Below, one piece after another: positions 15,336-24,345 of a stretch of 64,000 nt of DNA (position 1 is the stretch's first letter; every line of letters begins with the position of its first letter). Under the pieces are notes generated by a model. The model did no database searches, was not told the DNA's origin, and was given only the letters and a program-made list of their open reading frames with translations. The stretch is taken from contig CAYGDI010000001.1 of NCBI GenBank assembly GCA_964348695.1, positions 62,001 through 126,000 on the forward strand, in the 5' to 3' direction. The translations under genes and the position numbers were made by a program. Source of the stretch: JACPYF01 sp964348695. GTDB taxonomy: Bacteria > Patescibacteriota > Saccharimonadia > Saccharimonadales > Saccharimonadaceae.

Positions 15336-16001
15336 ATGAGTAAACATCTTTCTGGCCACGAGCAGGGCTATATCACTGGAGCAGTAGTTACGAGCATTAT
15401 TTTTGGCCTTTTGGCGCTAGTGTTTGGTTCAGTGATGATCTGGGCTCTTGTACAGTACAATGACGCTAGTAACAATGTCGAACAAAAGGTCATCGCTGCA
15501 CAGGAAAAAGCAAAGGCTGAACAAAAAGCAGTAGACCAAAAAGATTTTGATGAAAAAGAAAAAAATCCTCTAAAAGAATTTGTTGGCCCTAACGATCTCG
15601 GACGAGTTGCATTCACATACCCAAAAACATGGAGTGTATTCGTTGCAAACGATGGCCTTAACGGGACTGCGTATCAAGCATATTTGCACCCAGAAATAGT
15701 TCCACCAGTAGCGACAGCACAGAACAAGTTTGCTCTTCAGGTATCTATTTTGACGCAGTCATACGATCAGGTTCTGCAGCAATATAGTGGGTTTGTAAAA
15801 CAGGGCAGTTTGAGAAGTTCGAATATTACTGCAAATGGTTTTGATGGACAACGTTTTGACGGTAATTTTTCAAAAGATATCCAGGGCGCAGCAGTTGTAT
15901 TCAAGATTCGTGACAAGACGTTGGTGATCAAGACCGATTCAACTGCGTTTATTAATGATTTTGACAATATCATTCTAAAAGAACTCAAATTCGAGCAGTA
16001 A
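15336..16001 (+). CDS. Membrane-anchored extracytoplasmic protein, PsbP-like fold possible
   Basis: 221 residues. One membrane helix (about 13-40), a charged Lys/Glu/Gln-rich coiled stretch (about 45-75), then an alpha/beta domain starting at FTYPKTWSVFV, a phrase typical of PsbP/DUF1795-like secreted domains found in many lipoproteins. Two hexamers (TATTAT, TATAGT) end 6-9 nt before ATG 15336, so the mRNA may be leaderless. Function unknown. Confidence 0.6.
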   Translation: MSKHLSGHEQGYITGAVVTSIIFGLLALVFGSVMIWALVQYNDASNNVEQKVIAAQEKAKAEQKAVDQKDFDEKEKNPLKEFVGPNDLGRVAFTYPKTWSVFVANDGLNGTAYQAYLHPEIVPPVATAQNKFALQVSILTQSYDQVLQQYSGFVKQGSLRSSNITANGFDGQRFDGNFSKDIQGAAVVFKIRDKTLVIKTDSTAFINDFDNIILKELKFEQ

Positions 16002-16023
16002 AAACCTGCTGCCCAGTGCTCTG

Positions 16024-16032
16024 TGCTACTAT
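16024..16032 (+). promoter_or_regulatory. Extended -10 of the two-component operon
   Basis: TG-C-TACTAT at 16024-16032, 11 nt before ATG 16044. Confidence 0.5.
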
Positions 16033-16043
16033 AGAAAGTAGCT

Positions 16044-16745
16044 ATGAGGCAACAATATGGAGGTGAAAATAATCAGCTACCCACTTTGGTGGCGTTGTCT
16101 CATGAACTCAAAGCACCACTAGCGCTGATGCGTCATATAGCTCTAGCGAGTGAACATTATGATGACCAGGAAAAAGCCATTGCTTTTGACCGCATACGAT
16201 TGACGGCCGAACGTTCTTTGCGATTGACCGAAGCTCTAACTCGTAGCTATAGGACTAGTGATCTCGATAGCGAACCAGTCAATGTTGGCCGTTTGTGTGA
16301 TGAGATTGCTCATGAATTGTTACCGCTATGCAAAGAGCTTGGACAAAATATAGAGCTGCATATTCCTAAACAATCTCTCTTGGCGGTGGGTAACAGAGAT
16401 CTTATGAGTAGTGTGGTGTTTGGGCTCTGCGACAATGCGCTCAATTACGGCCAGACAGATGCGCCGATTCGTCTCGAAGCACGACGAGTAGGCGAGTATG
16501 TTAGATTGGCTGTGCGTGACTACGGCCCATCTATTTTCAAATCCGAGCTGCGCAAACTCAAATCTCGTCTAGGTTCTGCGCCTCAGCCTATTAATCGTCG
16601 GCCAAATAGTAGCGGGTTAGGTCTGTATATTGCAGGTCAGTTCGCCGAAGCAATGGGTGGAGAGCTTGGTATGACCAGGCACCAAAAAGGCGGACATACA
16701 TTTTATATAGACGTGCCAACATCAGCACAGCTTTCACTGATATGA
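16044..16745 (+). CDS. Minimal cytoplasmic sensor histidine kinase
   Basis: 233 residues with no membrane helix and no sensor domain. The H-box SHELKAPLALM (phospho-acceptor His about residue 19) is followed by the dimerisation helices and an ATPase domain with N-box FGLCDNALNYG and the G2 box SSGLGLYIAG. The G1 box is weak (RDYGPSI in place of DxGxGI). It must take its signal from a partner or by direct binding. It overlaps the next response regulator by 4 nt (ATGA), which marks a cognate pair. Confidence 0.88.
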   Translation: MRQQYGGENNQLPTLVALSHELKAPLALMRHIALASEHYDDQEKAIAFDRIRLTAERSLRLTEALTRSYRTSDLDSEPVNVGRLCDEIAHELLPLCKELGQNIELHIPKQSLLAVGNRDLMSSVVFGLCDNALNYGQTDAPIRLEARRVGEYVRLAVRDYGPSIFKSELRKLKSRLGSAPQPINRRPNSSGLGLYIAGQFAEAMGGELGMTRHQKGGHTFYIDVPTSAQLSLI

Positions 16746-17119
16746 AGAAAAAAGTAGTTATTATAGAAGACGATACTTGGTTTGCTCAGACAATTGCGCA
16801 CATACTACAAAAATCTGGCTGGAAAGTTGCTTTGGCAAAAAGTGGGAGCAAAGGTATCGATTTGATAGATGAGTTTTCTCCCGATGTTGTTTTGTTGGAT
16901 ATGATGTTGCCAGAGGTAGCAGCGCCGGCACTGCTCAATGAGCTGCAATCTTATACAGATTTGGCGCAACTGCCAATAGTTATTTGTACATCTATGGATA
17001 TGACACAATTTAGCCCAGATGTGTTGTCTAGTTATGGAGTAAAATCAGTTATCGACAAGGCCAAAAATACACCTCAAGATATTGTGGAGGCATTAGAACA
17101 TGCAATCCAACAAGACTAA
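16742..17119 (+). CDS. Single-domain response regulator
   Basis: 125 residues. Acidic pocket IIEDD at the N-terminus, phospho-Asp in VVLLDMMLPE (about residue 54), switch residue in ICTSMD and Lys in VIDKAK. No output domain. Coupled to the kinase upstream and overlapping recO by 20 nt, which is unusual for unrelated functions and suggests economy of space more than shared role. Confidence 0.88.
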   Translation: MKKKVVIIEDDTWFAQTIAHILQKSGWKVALAKSGSKGIDLIDEFSPDVVLLDMMLPEVAAPALLNELQSYTDLAQLPIVICTSMDMTQFSPDVLSSYGVKSVIDKAKNTPQDIVEALEHAIQQD

Positions 17120-17774
17120 GGCAGTAGTTTTGCGACGCACGAATTTTGGCGAGGCAGATCGCGTAGTGCAGTTTTTGTTAGCAGATGGGCACAAGATTAG
17201 TGCGATGGCCAGGGGTGTGCGTCGAGAAAAGAGCAAGCTTGCTGGGGCAGTCGAGCTGCTTTGCATCAGTGACGTGACCGTTGCAAAAGGCAAAGGCGAT
17301 CTACATACATTGACATCTGCTCGACTTGTCACATTTTATGACAAGATTTTACAAGATTACGATAGATTGCAATTTGCCTATGATGGACTCAAAAAGACCG
17401 GCCGCCTGAGTGAGCACATCGTTGAGCCGCTATTATTCGACACTGCGATTGTTTTGCTAGAGAGTCTCAATAATCCACAGATAGATCTGAGAATTATCAA
17501 AAGCTGGTTTTTCTTGAGGGTTGCAGATATTTCTGGACATGGGCTCAATCTTTCGCGCGATGGCAACAATCAGCCACTGAGCGTAGAGTTGCATTACGAA
17601 TTTGATACAAACGAAATGTCATTTGTGATTACCCCGAAAGGCAAGTTCAGTGCGCAGCATCTAAAGCTTTTCAAGCTGTTAAAACTCAAATCACCCCACA
17701 GGGTCGCGCAAATATCAGGTGTTGACGAATATCTCGATGATATTACAGAGCTGTCCTATCATCTTGCTCAGTAA
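17100..17774 (+). CDS. recO: DNA repair protein RecO
   Basis: 224 residues. N-terminal OB-fold with TKAVVLRRTNFGEADRVV and GHKISAMARGVRREKSKLAG, then the helical domain. The Cys pairs that bind zinc in many RecO proteins are absent around ISGHGLNLSRDG, so no zinc knuckle is expected. RecO anneals single strands and loads RecA with RecR in gap repair. Starts 20 nt inside the preceding regulator gene. Confidence 0.9.
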   Translation: MQSNKTKAVVLRRTNFGEADRVVQFLLADGHKISAMARGVRREKSKLAGAVELLCISDVTVAKGKGDLHTLTSARLVTFYDKILQDYDRLQFAYDGLKKTGRLSEHIVEPLLFDTAIVLLESLNNPQIDLRIIKSWFFLRVADISGHGLNLSRDGNNQPLSVELHYEFDTNEMSFVITPKGKFSAQHLKLFKLLKLKSPHRVAQISGVDEYLDDITELSYHLAQ

Positions 17775-17786
17775 AACGAAAAATTA

Positions 17787-17792
17787 TATAAT
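17787..17792 (+). promoter_or_regulatory. -10, near-leaderless
   Basis: TATAAT ends 9 nt before ATG 17802. Confidence 0.5.
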
Positions 17793-17801
17793 ACTGCTGT
17801 T

Positions 17802-18485
17802 ATGTCGAAAAAAGCAGGACGATCGATCCGCAAATTTCACACTAGACTAGAGCATGCGGTTGTCGATAGACAACAAATGCTAGATAGGGAGCAGTTTAGC
17901 TTAGAGAGTGGGCTCGGCAAGCTCGTTATAGTTGTCTCTCGTCAGGGAAATTTTGCTAGTAGCGTGAGTCGCTCCGAGCAAATCAATGCATTTGAACAAG
18001 AAGCAGGAATGCTCAGCGAGAGTCGACAGGGTCACCACCAGGATATTATAGTTCGTCATCAATCCGTTGTCGGTGATCTTGTACTCGACCTACAAGATCC
18101 GGAAGTCACAGATCTGGTCTTGATTGGCAATGGATCTATTGCCGATTTTTGGGCTGCAGGTGGCAAGCATTTTGACTGGCTAACCGTAGCAAAAAAAGCA
18201 AAACACCTAAAACAAGGCAAGATCGAACAGCGCGTGTGCGGACATTTTCCTCTGAAAACATCTGTGCCGCTCGGTACATTTGCACTCAGAGATCAGACCC
18301 AACTCATTGCTCCTACTGGTCAGCTGATACCTGATATACATCCTGCAGGAGAACTATTTTCGCCAGTGTACACAAAACCAGACAATGATTCAGCCGATAT
18401 CTTGGCTCTCATTGATGAGCATCACAATCCATCAGCCGGTGTCTTTCGAGGATCTACTAGCGTACTTCGACCTGCCTCTGTATAA
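17802..18485 (+). CDS. Conserved-looking protein of unknown function
   Basis: 227 residues, soluble, no signal peptide. A basic helical start (KKAGRSIRKFHTRLEHAV) precedes an alpha/beta region with VTDLVLIGNGSIADFW and a C-terminal strand-rich part with SVPLGTFALRD, LIAPTGQLIPD and GVFRGSTSVLRP. I do not recognise the family. It ends in TAA, which forms part of the -10 hexamer of glyS. Confidence 0.6.
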   Translation: MSKKAGRSIRKFHTRLEHAVVDRQQMLDREQFSLESGLGKLVIVVSRQGNFASSVSRSEQINAFEQEAGMLSESRQGHHQDIIVRHQSVVGDLVLDLQDPEVTDLVLIGNGSIADFWAAGGKHFDWLTVAKKAKHLKQGKIEQRVCGHFPLKTSVPLGTFALRDQTQLIAPTGQLIPDIHPAGELFSPVYTKPDNDSADILALIDEHHNPSAGVFRGSTSVLRPASV

Positions 18486-18486
18486 T
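18481..18486 (+). promoter_or_regulatory. -10 of glyS overlapping the upstream stop
   Basis: TATAAT at 18481-18486 spans the TAA of the preceding gene and ends 10 nt before ATG 18497. Confidence 0.5.
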
Positions 18487-18496
18487 GTCTAGTTAG

Positions 18497-19795
18497 ATGA
18501 GCACAGTAAAACTAGAAGATATCGTATCATTGGCGAAACGCCGTGGTTTTATATACCAGGGTAGTGAAGTCTATGGTGGTCTATCTGGTACCTGGGACTA
18601 CGGTCCGCTAGGTGTAACGCTAAAGCGAAATATTATGAATGCTTGGTGGAAATCATTTGTTGATAGCCGTGATGAAATGTATGGTGTCGATGCTGCGATA
18701 CTGATGAACCCAAACGTATGGAAGGCCAGCGGTCATGTCGATACGTTTACCGACCCGTTGGTTGAGTGTAGCAACTGTAAAGGTCGTTTCCGTGCCGATC
18801 ATCTCGAGGGCGACAAATGTCCAAATTGTGGCAAAACAGGTACATTTGGTGAAGCGCGTCAGTTCAACATGATGTTCAAAACAAATGTCGGGCCTGTTGA
18901 TGACGACAAATCAATCAGCTATCTACGGCCGGAGACAGCGCAGGGTATTTTCACCAATTACAAAAACGTTCTAGATAGTTTTTATCCTGATTTACCGTTT
19001 GGTATCGCCCAAATGGGCAAGGCATTTCGTAACGAAATCTCACCACGTGATTTTATATTCCGTTCACGTGAGTTTGAACAAATGGAAATAGAATATTTCA
19101 TTCACCCTGATCAGTGGGAAAAGATTTTCGAAGGTTGGATTAAAGGCATACGAATGTTTTTAACTCAAGAGCTCGGCTTGCCTGCAGAGTCTATACATGA
19201 GCTAGAAGTTCCAGAAGATGACCGTGCGCATTACAGCAAGCGAACAGTTGATTTCGAGTTCGACTTTCCAATTGGTCGTGAAGAACTATTGGGTCTAGCG
19301 TATCGTACCGACTTTGACCTGAAAAATATTCAGAACAACGCTGGAAAAAACATGGAATACACGATCAAAGGTACCAACGATAAGTTCATACCGCATGTAA
19401 TTGAGCCTAGCTTTGGTGTAGAGCGTATGGTTATGGCGGTTTTGACTAGTGCATATAAAGAAGATGAACAAAACGGCGAAAAGCGAATCTACCTGGCACT
19501 GCCAGAGCACTTGGCTCCTGTGAAATACGCCGTTTCACCACTGTTAAAGAACAAGCCAGAGCTAGTCGCCAAAGCTCGTGAAGTGTACGACGCTTTGAAG
19601 AAAAAACACGGCAATGTCATGTGGGACGACAACGGAAACATCGGCAAACGCTACCGCCGCCAAGACGAAATCGGCACGCCATACTGTGTTGTTGTTGACT
19701 TCGACACACTTGAAGGCGAGAGTGCGGGCACTGTCACGCTCCGTAGCCGTGATACTACGCAGCAAACCCGCATAAGTATTGAGGAGCTTGTGTAG
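18497..19795 (+). CDS. glyS: Glycine--tRNA ligase, dimeric (alpha2) type
   Basis: 432 residues of the single-chain class II GlyRS found in Gram-positives, archaea and eukaryotes, not the alpha2beta2 form. YGGLSGTWDYGPLGV, a zinc site (CSNCKGRF and CPNCGKTG, about residues 94-115), motif 2 FRNEISPRDFIFRSREFEQ split by a short spacer, EPSFGVERMV (motif 3) and an anticodon-binding domain ending GTVTLRSRDT. Attaches glycine to tRNA-Gly. The stop shares its last base with the next GTG start. Confidence 0.96.
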   Translation: MSTVKLEDIVSLAKRRGFIYQGSEVYGGLSGTWDYGPLGVTLKRNIMNAWWKSFVDSRDEMYGVDAAILMNPNVWKASGHVDTFTDPLVECSNCKGRFRADHLEGDKCPNCGKTGTFGEARQFNMMFKTNVGPVDDDKSISYLRPETAQGIFTNYKNVLDSFYPDLPFGIAQMGKAFRNEISPRDFIFRSREFEQMEIEYFIHPDQWEKIFEGWIKGIRMFLTQELGLPAESIHELEVPEDDRAHYSKRTVDFEFDFPIGREELLGLAYRTDFDLKNIQNNAGKNMEYTIKGTNDKFIPHVIEPSFGVERMVMAVLTSAYKEDEQNGEKRIYLALPEHLAPVKYAVSPLLKNKPELVAKAREVYDALKKKHGNVMWDDNGNIGKRYRRQDEIGTPYCVVVDFDTLEGESAGTVTLRSRDTTQQTRISIEELV

Positions 19796-20175
19796 TGGGT
19801 TCATTGATAGAGCTCAATGACTGCTTAAGAATTTCAAAAGAGCAAGGGTTTCCGGATTTTTTAGATATACAGCGTCACCTTACGGATCCATTCACTTTTG
19901 ATGATATCGAAGGAAAGATATTTGAGTTTAGCGCCAAGGAGAAACTTAGAGTCTATCAGCAGCCACCTGTGCGCAATACACTTGTAGAAGATCTTGATGG
20001 AAAGTGGCTGTACTGGGGTCTTTGCTATATTATAGAAATAAATCACGACTATGTCTCGCAAACTACAAGCGGAAAATACAAGATTGTGCGTTTAAATTCT
20101 CCTGAGGAAATGAAAGAACATTTTAAAATAACGCATATTGTAAATCTAGAGCAAAATTATTTTACGAATAAATAA
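19795..20175 (+). CDS. Short protein of unknown function coupled to glyS
   Basis: 126 residues from GTG 19795; the stop and start read TAGTG, a one-base overlap. Mixed alpha/beta composition with a central KWLYWGLCYIIEI hydrophobic strand. No family recognised. Begins the accessory run of small enzymes. Confidence 0.55.
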   Translation: MGSLIELNDCLRISKEQGFPDFLDIQRHLTDPFTFDDIEGKIFEFSAKEKLRVYQQPPVRNTLVEDLDGKWLYWGLCYIIEINHDYVSQTTSGKYKIVRLNSPEEMKEHFKITHIVNLEQNYFTNK

Positions 20176-20177
20176 GC

Positions 20178-20549
20178 ATGGATATCAAACAATTTCGTCT
20201 AAAACTATATCCAAACAACTTTGATCTAGTTAGAAACTTTTACGAAAATGTATTAGGCTTTAATGCTGTGAAAGACTGGGACAGAGGTAACGACGATAAA
20301 GGTGTAATGTTTGATGTTGGGGGTGCTATTTTAGAGCTACTATCTCGAAAAGAGAAAAATAGATCAGCTGTAGGTAGCGACATATCTTTGTGGGTCGAAG
20401 ATGTACACACTCTTTGGGACGCTATGAAAGATAGCCAGAAGATTATCTTTCCATTACGTGATAACGAGTGGGGAGATACATCATTTTGTATATCTGATCC
20501 AGAAGGTTTTGAGATCACATTTTTTACAAAGGGATCAGTAGAATCTTAA
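20178..20549 (+). CDS. VOC/glyoxalase-fold protein
   Basis: 123 residues with the vicinal-oxygen-chelate pattern: FRLKLYPNNFDLVRNFYENV LGF at the start (split here), GVMFDVGGAILEL, VEDVHTLWD and the C-terminal FCISDPEGFEITFF. The metal ligands cannot be fixed by eye (a terminal Glu in EITFF fits). Could be a glyoxalase, a dioxygenase-like protein or a drug-binding protein. Follows the unknown gene by 2 nt. Confidence 0.8.
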   Translation: MDIKQFRLKLYPNNFDLVRNFYENVLGFNAVKDWDRGNDDKGVMFDVGGAILELLSRKEKNRSAVGSDISLWVEDVHTLWDAMKDSQKIIFPLRDNEWGDTSFCISDPEGFEITFFTKGSVES

Positions 20550-20550
20550 A

Positions 20551-21051
20551 ATGGTAAACAATAAAATCCCAGATGTAAAAAGCTCCTTTATATACAACGG
20601 TACGCATATTGATGTAGAGTGGTTTGATTTGATTGGACTAGAGATGCCTGATCTAGCTTGGCAACAAGTTTACGTCATAGGTGATGTTGGAGGCAAGGTG
20701 CCGATAGTCCACTATAAAACAGGCGACAAAGATAACTTGCCTGGTGGAAAAACCGAAAAAGGTGAAGCAGTAGACAATACTATTCGCCGAGAAATTAATG
20801 AGGAGATTAACTGTAAGGTTTTATCTTGGTATCCTATTGGTTATCAAAAGAATATAGAACCATCTGGAAAAGTTACATACCAGCTGCGGGTGAGGGCAAA
20901 ACTGGAAAAAGTTGGTGATTTTACTGAAGATATTGGGGGTAGTGTTACTGGCTATTCGCTAATCGATCTAGACGATCTCAATGGGCGTATACAATACGGC
21001 GAGATTGGCGATAGATTGGTAGATCTTATCAAAGAGCATGAAGGAGTTTAA
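20551..21051 (+). CDS. NUDIX hydrolase
   Basis: 166 residues. NUDIX box LPGGKTEKGEAV with RREINEEIN matches GX5EX7REUXEE, the Mg-binding helix. Hydrolyses a nucleoside diphosphate linked to another group; substrate unknown. One base separates it from the VOC gene, so both share a transcript. Confidence 0.88.
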   Translation: MVNNKIPDVKSSFIYNGTHIDVEWFDLIGLEMPDLAWQQVYVIGDVGGKVPIVHYKTGDKDNLPGGKTEKGEAVDNTIRREINEEINCKVLSWYPIGYQKNIEPSGKVTYQLRVRAKLEKVGDFTEDIGGSVTGYSLIDLDDLNGRIQYGEIGDRLVDLIKEHEGV

Positions 21052-21086
21052 TATGCGAACTATTGTCCAACTAACTGCGCAGAGAA

Positions 21087-21095
21087 TGATATGAT
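21087..21095 (+). promoter_or_regulatory. Repeated-type leaderless promoter of the Ldh2 gene
   Basis: TG-A-TATGAT (21087-21095) ends 6 nt before ATG 21102. The 20 nt at 21081-21100 recur at 24880-24899 ahead of another gene. Confidence 0.55.
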
Positions 21096-21101
21096 TGAAC
21101 T

Positions 21102-22082
21102 ATGAAAATATCGAAAACAGAGCTTAGAAGCAAGGTTACAAGCCTATTATCTAAAAATTTCTCAGAGCAAGAAGCAGAGCGGATAGCAGACTATTTGTTA
21201 TGGGCGGATATGTCGGGTATCAATACTCAGGGCGTGATAAAACTGACTGGTACAGAACCATTGCAAAATATACAGCCGTCTGGCGAAATCAGAATAGAAC
21301 GTGAAACGAAGTTGTCGGCGTTACTAGACGGTAACAAAAATCCCGCGCCTCTAGTTGCTCAACGGGCAACTGATATCGCAATAGAAAAAGCCAAAGAGCA
21401 TGGTTTTGCGATTGTTGGAGCTCATAATACATTTTCTAGTAATGGTGCTCAGGCGTACTATGTGGAGCGTATCGCAAATGAAGATCTGATAGGTATAGTG
21501 TTATCTAGATCGCCAGGATCGACAGCGCCTTTTAACTCGATCGATCCACTGTTTGGTACGAACCCAGTTGGTTTTGGATTTCCAACAGATGGCGAACCGT
21601 TGGTATTTGATATGGCAACATCAGCGATGACTTGGTACGGACTAGTACTAGCAAAGTCTCGTGGAGAAAAAATACCAGAAGGGTTGGCAATCGATAAAAA
21701 CGGCGATTTTACTCAAGACCCAGCAGAAGTGATGGGCGGCGGTGCGCTACTGCCGTTTGATAAAGGATATAAAGGTTCTGGTATAGGAATGGTAGTCGAG
21801 ATTATGGCTGGTCCATTAGCGGCTTCGGCTTATTGCGACTGTGAAACTTTTGACAAAGAGTGGGGAAGTACATTTATAGCAATCGACCCGAATTTACTAG
21901 TAGACTTAGATAAGTTCAAAGCAAACTGCACAGATTTAATTAGTATCATGAAGAAATCTCGTACCAAGAACGCTGATGAAAAGATACGCCTACCTGGCGA
22001 AAGGGCTAGAAAATCATACAATGACAGCCAAGCCTCTGGGATGGTCGAAGTAGATGGTACTATATATGACAAACTGGTTTGA
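21102..22082 (+). CDS. Malate/L-lactate dehydrogenase family (Ldh2) oxidoreductase
   Basis: 326 residues of the NAD(P)-dependent Ldh2 family (distinct from classical LDH/MDH): LLWADMSGINTQGV, GFAIVGAHNTFSSNGAQAYY, ARSPGSTAPFN-like SRSPGSTAPFNSIDPLFGTN, FDMATSAMTWYG and KGYKGSGIGMVVEIMAG. Members reduce 2-oxoacids, ureidoglycolate or cyclic imino acids; the substrate here is unknown. It heads a tight four-gene run with the kinase-like, zincin-like and SDR genes. Confidence 0.85.
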   Translation: MKISKTELRSKVTSLLSKNFSEQEAERIADYLLWADMSGINTQGVIKLTGTEPLQNIQPSGEIRIERETKLSALLDGNKNPAPLVAQRATDIAIEKAKEHGFAIVGAHNTFSSNGAQAYYVERIANEDLIGIVLSRSPGSTAPFNSIDPLFGTNPVGFGFPTDGEPLVFDMATSAMTWYGLVLAKSRGEKIPEGLAIDKNGDFTQDPAEVMGGGALLPFDKGYKGSGIGMVVEIMAGPLAASAYCDCETFDKEWGSTFIAIDPNLLVDLDKFKANCTDLISIMKKSRTKNADEKIRLPGERARKSYNDSQASGMVEVDGTIYDKLV

Positions 22083-23025
22083 TGAACGGCTAGGAGAGAT
22101 AAAAGATATCGAGGCTTTGCTGACTAGGGCAGCCAAATATTTTGGTATAGGTAATTTGCAAAATCATGAAATCATCGCACTTGGTTTTGAGGATTATAAT
22201 GTCAAGCTAGAAACAGATAGCGGAAATTATGTAGTAAAAATCTTTGCAGTTGAGAATAGCGAGCTACGAGCAGGTAGATCTGAAAAAGTTCTGAGCGCGG
22301 TAATGCAAGCCAAGATATCCCACCCGCATGTGTATTCTGGCGAAAAAGGAATGATTTATCTTGACCAAGAAACTGGTCTCAGGGCTGTATGTATGGATTT
22401 TGTGTTAGGTAGTACGTTCTACAAAACAGATCCACCGTCTGACGATCAGCTAAAAAAGATCATAGAGCAGGCAGTAAAAATAAATCAATTAGAAATGAGC
22501 CTAGAACATTATGCAGACGAGTGGTCAGTTACCAATATCGGGTCTATGTACGAAAAAACTCGTGATGTCATGCCGCCGGAGAATAAAAAGCTGGTAGAAG
22601 ATGCGATAGATCTTTATGATCAGATTTCTGTGGAACAGCTACCGGTTCGCATTGTTCATGGTGACATTATAAAGAGCAATGTGATTGTTGGTGAATCAGG
22701 AGATCCATTTATAGTAGATTTCTCATGTACCAATACGTATCCGAGGATACAAGAGTTAGCTGTTGTATGTGCGAACCTTCTTAATGGTGATGGGCTTTCG
22801 GTGCGCGAGAGAAACGAAAAGGTTGTCGCTATCTACAGAGAGTGTGGAGGGGAGCTCGACGAAGTAGAAGTTAAATGGCTTTACAACTATACAGCTGGAG
22901 CAATTGCGATGGAATACCTAGGTTGCATCGCAGAAGTTATAGAATCTGGCGAAGATAACGAAGAAATAAGTTATTGGCGGGAGCTGGGCTTGGCTGGGTT
23001 GAGAGAGCTATCAGTGTTATCATGA
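22066..23025 (+). CDS. Aminoglycoside/choline-kinase-like phosphotransferase
   Basis: About 319 residues from ATG 22066 (ATG 22054 is in frame; both lie inside the Ldh2 gene). Protein-kinase-like APH fold: N-lobe with NYVVKIF, hinge, then the catalytic loop IVHGDIIKSNVIV and metal-binding PFIVDFSC. The fold covers antibiotic, choline, ethanolamine, homoserine and sugar kinases. Given its operon partners a metabolite kinase is more likely than antibiotic resistance (inference). Confidence 0.8.
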   Translation: MTNWFDERLGEIKDIEALLTRAAKYFGIGNLQNHEIIALGFEDYNVKLETDSGNYVVKIFAVENSELRAGRSEKVLSAVMQAKISHPHVYSGEKGMIYLDQETGLRAVCMDFVLGSTFYKTDPPSDDQLKKIIEQAVKINQLEMSLEHYADEWSVTNIGSMYEKTRDVMPPENKKLVEDAIDLYDQISVEQLPVRIVHGDIIKSNVIVGESGDPFIVDFSCTNTYPRIQELAVVCANLLNGDGLSVRERNEKVVAIYRECGGELDEVEVKWLYNYTAGAIAMEYLGCIAEVIESGEDNEEISYWRELGLAGLRELSVLS

Positions 23026-23029
23026 AGCT

Positions 23030-23635
23030 ATGAATTATCCTAAAATACGAATAAAAAACGCATGGCTACTGAAAGATGCTGCTTCTGTTCATCTACATGA
23101 ACTTTGGGCTGAGCCAGGGCAGAAATTGCCAAGTGATGAGAAGCTAGAAGAAATCGTGGGGGCATACAGAAAAGCCTGGAAGCCTTATGAAAAAAAAGTT
23201 ATCGAAGGTATGTGTAAGGTTTTGGGATTAGAGTTTCGCCAGAATACTATTGATGTGTACATTGCACCATGGTTTTTGGCATTTAGCGATCCTATGGTTA
23301 TAGGTATTAAATCAAAACCAGATCGTTTTGTAGATATTTTGACGCATGAGATACTGCATCGCTTGCTAACAGATAATACCAGAGATGAATACCCAATGGA
23401 TTATGTTGCTAAATGGGAAAAACTATTTGGCAAAGATCATTCTTTTGTCACATTAGTTCATATCCCAGTTCACGCTGCACATAAAGCACTATTGTTAGAT
23501 GTATTAGACGAACCAAAGCGTTTAGAACGAGATATTGCACTGTGTAGCAAGCATGAAGATTATAAAAAAGCTTGGGACTATGTAGAAAAAAATGGCTACA
23601 AAGAAATTATCGAGAAGCTGATAAAAGGAGATTGA
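23030..23635 (+). CDS. Putative zincin-type metalloprotease
   Basis: 201 residues with HEILH (HExxH) inside VDILTHEILHRLLT at about residue 105, the classic zinc-binding helix. A third ligand could be a His in VHIPVHAAHKALL (about residue 145). No signal peptide, so probably cytoplasmic. The rest matches no family I recognise. Starts 4 nt after the kinase-like gene. Confidence 0.65.
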   Translation: MNYPKIRIKNAWLLKDAASVHLHELWAEPGQKLPSDEKLEEIVGAYRKAWKPYEKKVIEGMCKVLGLEFRQNTIDVYIAPWFLAFSDPMVIGIKSKPDRFVDILTHEILHRLLTDNTRDEYPMDYVAKWEKLFGKDHSFVTLVHIPVHAAHKALLLDVLDEPKRLERDIALCSKHEDYKKAWDYVEKNGYKEIIEKLIKGD

Positions 23636-23638
23636 TGT

Positions 23639-24301
23639 ATGAATATTGTACTAGGCGGTACTCACGGACTTGGCTGGGAAATAGCCAAGACGCTACGAAA
23701 AAATGATGAAGATACAATGGTGCTTGGTAGAAGTTATGATGCAAATCAACATGGCGAAGGCTTGGCGATCGATCTGTCTGATGCTGAAAATGTTAAAACC
23801 TCGCTAGAAAAGCTTCAACAGACTCTGGGCTCTACGACCATACATCAATTTTATTGGGCAGCTGGGTACGGGTACAATGGAGACTTTGCATCTCAGGAGG
23901 ATCCACGGAAAATGGCAGAAGTAAATTTTGCGAATGTAATGCCAATTGCTCAGTTCGTTTGGGGGTCGATGTTAAAATCTGCACAGACCTCCAACTTCGT
24001 TGTTATCAGTTCTACTACTGGTATTAAGCCACGAGCTGACGAGGCGGTTTATGCAGCGACGAAACACGCCCAAGTCGGCTTCGGCAGAAGTCTCGGTATG
24101 GAGACAGAGAGGCTAAAGGCGGGTATCAAAGTAGCACTGATCTTGCCAGGAGGCATGCAAACGCCTTTTTGGGAAGGTGTAGAACCACCAAGTTTCAACA
24201 CATTTAATGACCCTAAAAAAGTAGCTGAAAAAATCGTGAGTAATGTTGGCGAACAAACGGATCCTTTCTTGGAGGTCATGATAGATCGCGGCAGTGTGTA
24301 G
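23639..24301 (+). CDS. Short-chain dehydrogenase/reductase
   Basis: 220 residues. Cofactor loop GGTHGLGWEI at the N-terminus, NAG-like region reading WAAGYGYNG, catalytic Ser in VVISSTTG and YAATK (Tyr-x-x-x-Lys). A compact classical-type SDR. Substrate unknown. Three bases separate it from the metalloprotease gene. Confidence 0.88.
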   Translation: MNIVLGGTHGLGWEIAKTLRKNDEDTMVLGRSYDANQHGEGLAIDLSDAENVKTSLEKLQQTLGSTTIHQFYWAAGYGYNGDFASQEDPRKMAEVNFANVMPIAQFVWGSMLKSAQTSNFVVISSTTGIKPRADEAVYAATKHAQVGFGRSLGMETERLKAGIKVALILPGGMQTPFWEGVEPPSFNTFNDPKKVAEKIVSNVGEQTDPFLEVMIDRGSV

Positions 24302-24330
24302 ATAGTGGAAGTATCATCATGTGCGCAAAA

Positions 24331-24339
24331 TGGTAATAT
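24331..24339 (+). promoter_or_regulatory. Extended -10, leaderless type
   Basis: TG-G-TAATAT ends 6 nt before ATG 24346; the following TGAACTATGAA matches the start context of the Ldh2 gene. Confidence 0.5.
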
Positions 24340-24345
24340 TGAACT

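Noticed and set aside
22066..23025. Aminoglycoside resistance gene
   Set aside because: APH fold is shared by many metabolite kinases, and the gene lies in a metabolic operon without mobile elements.
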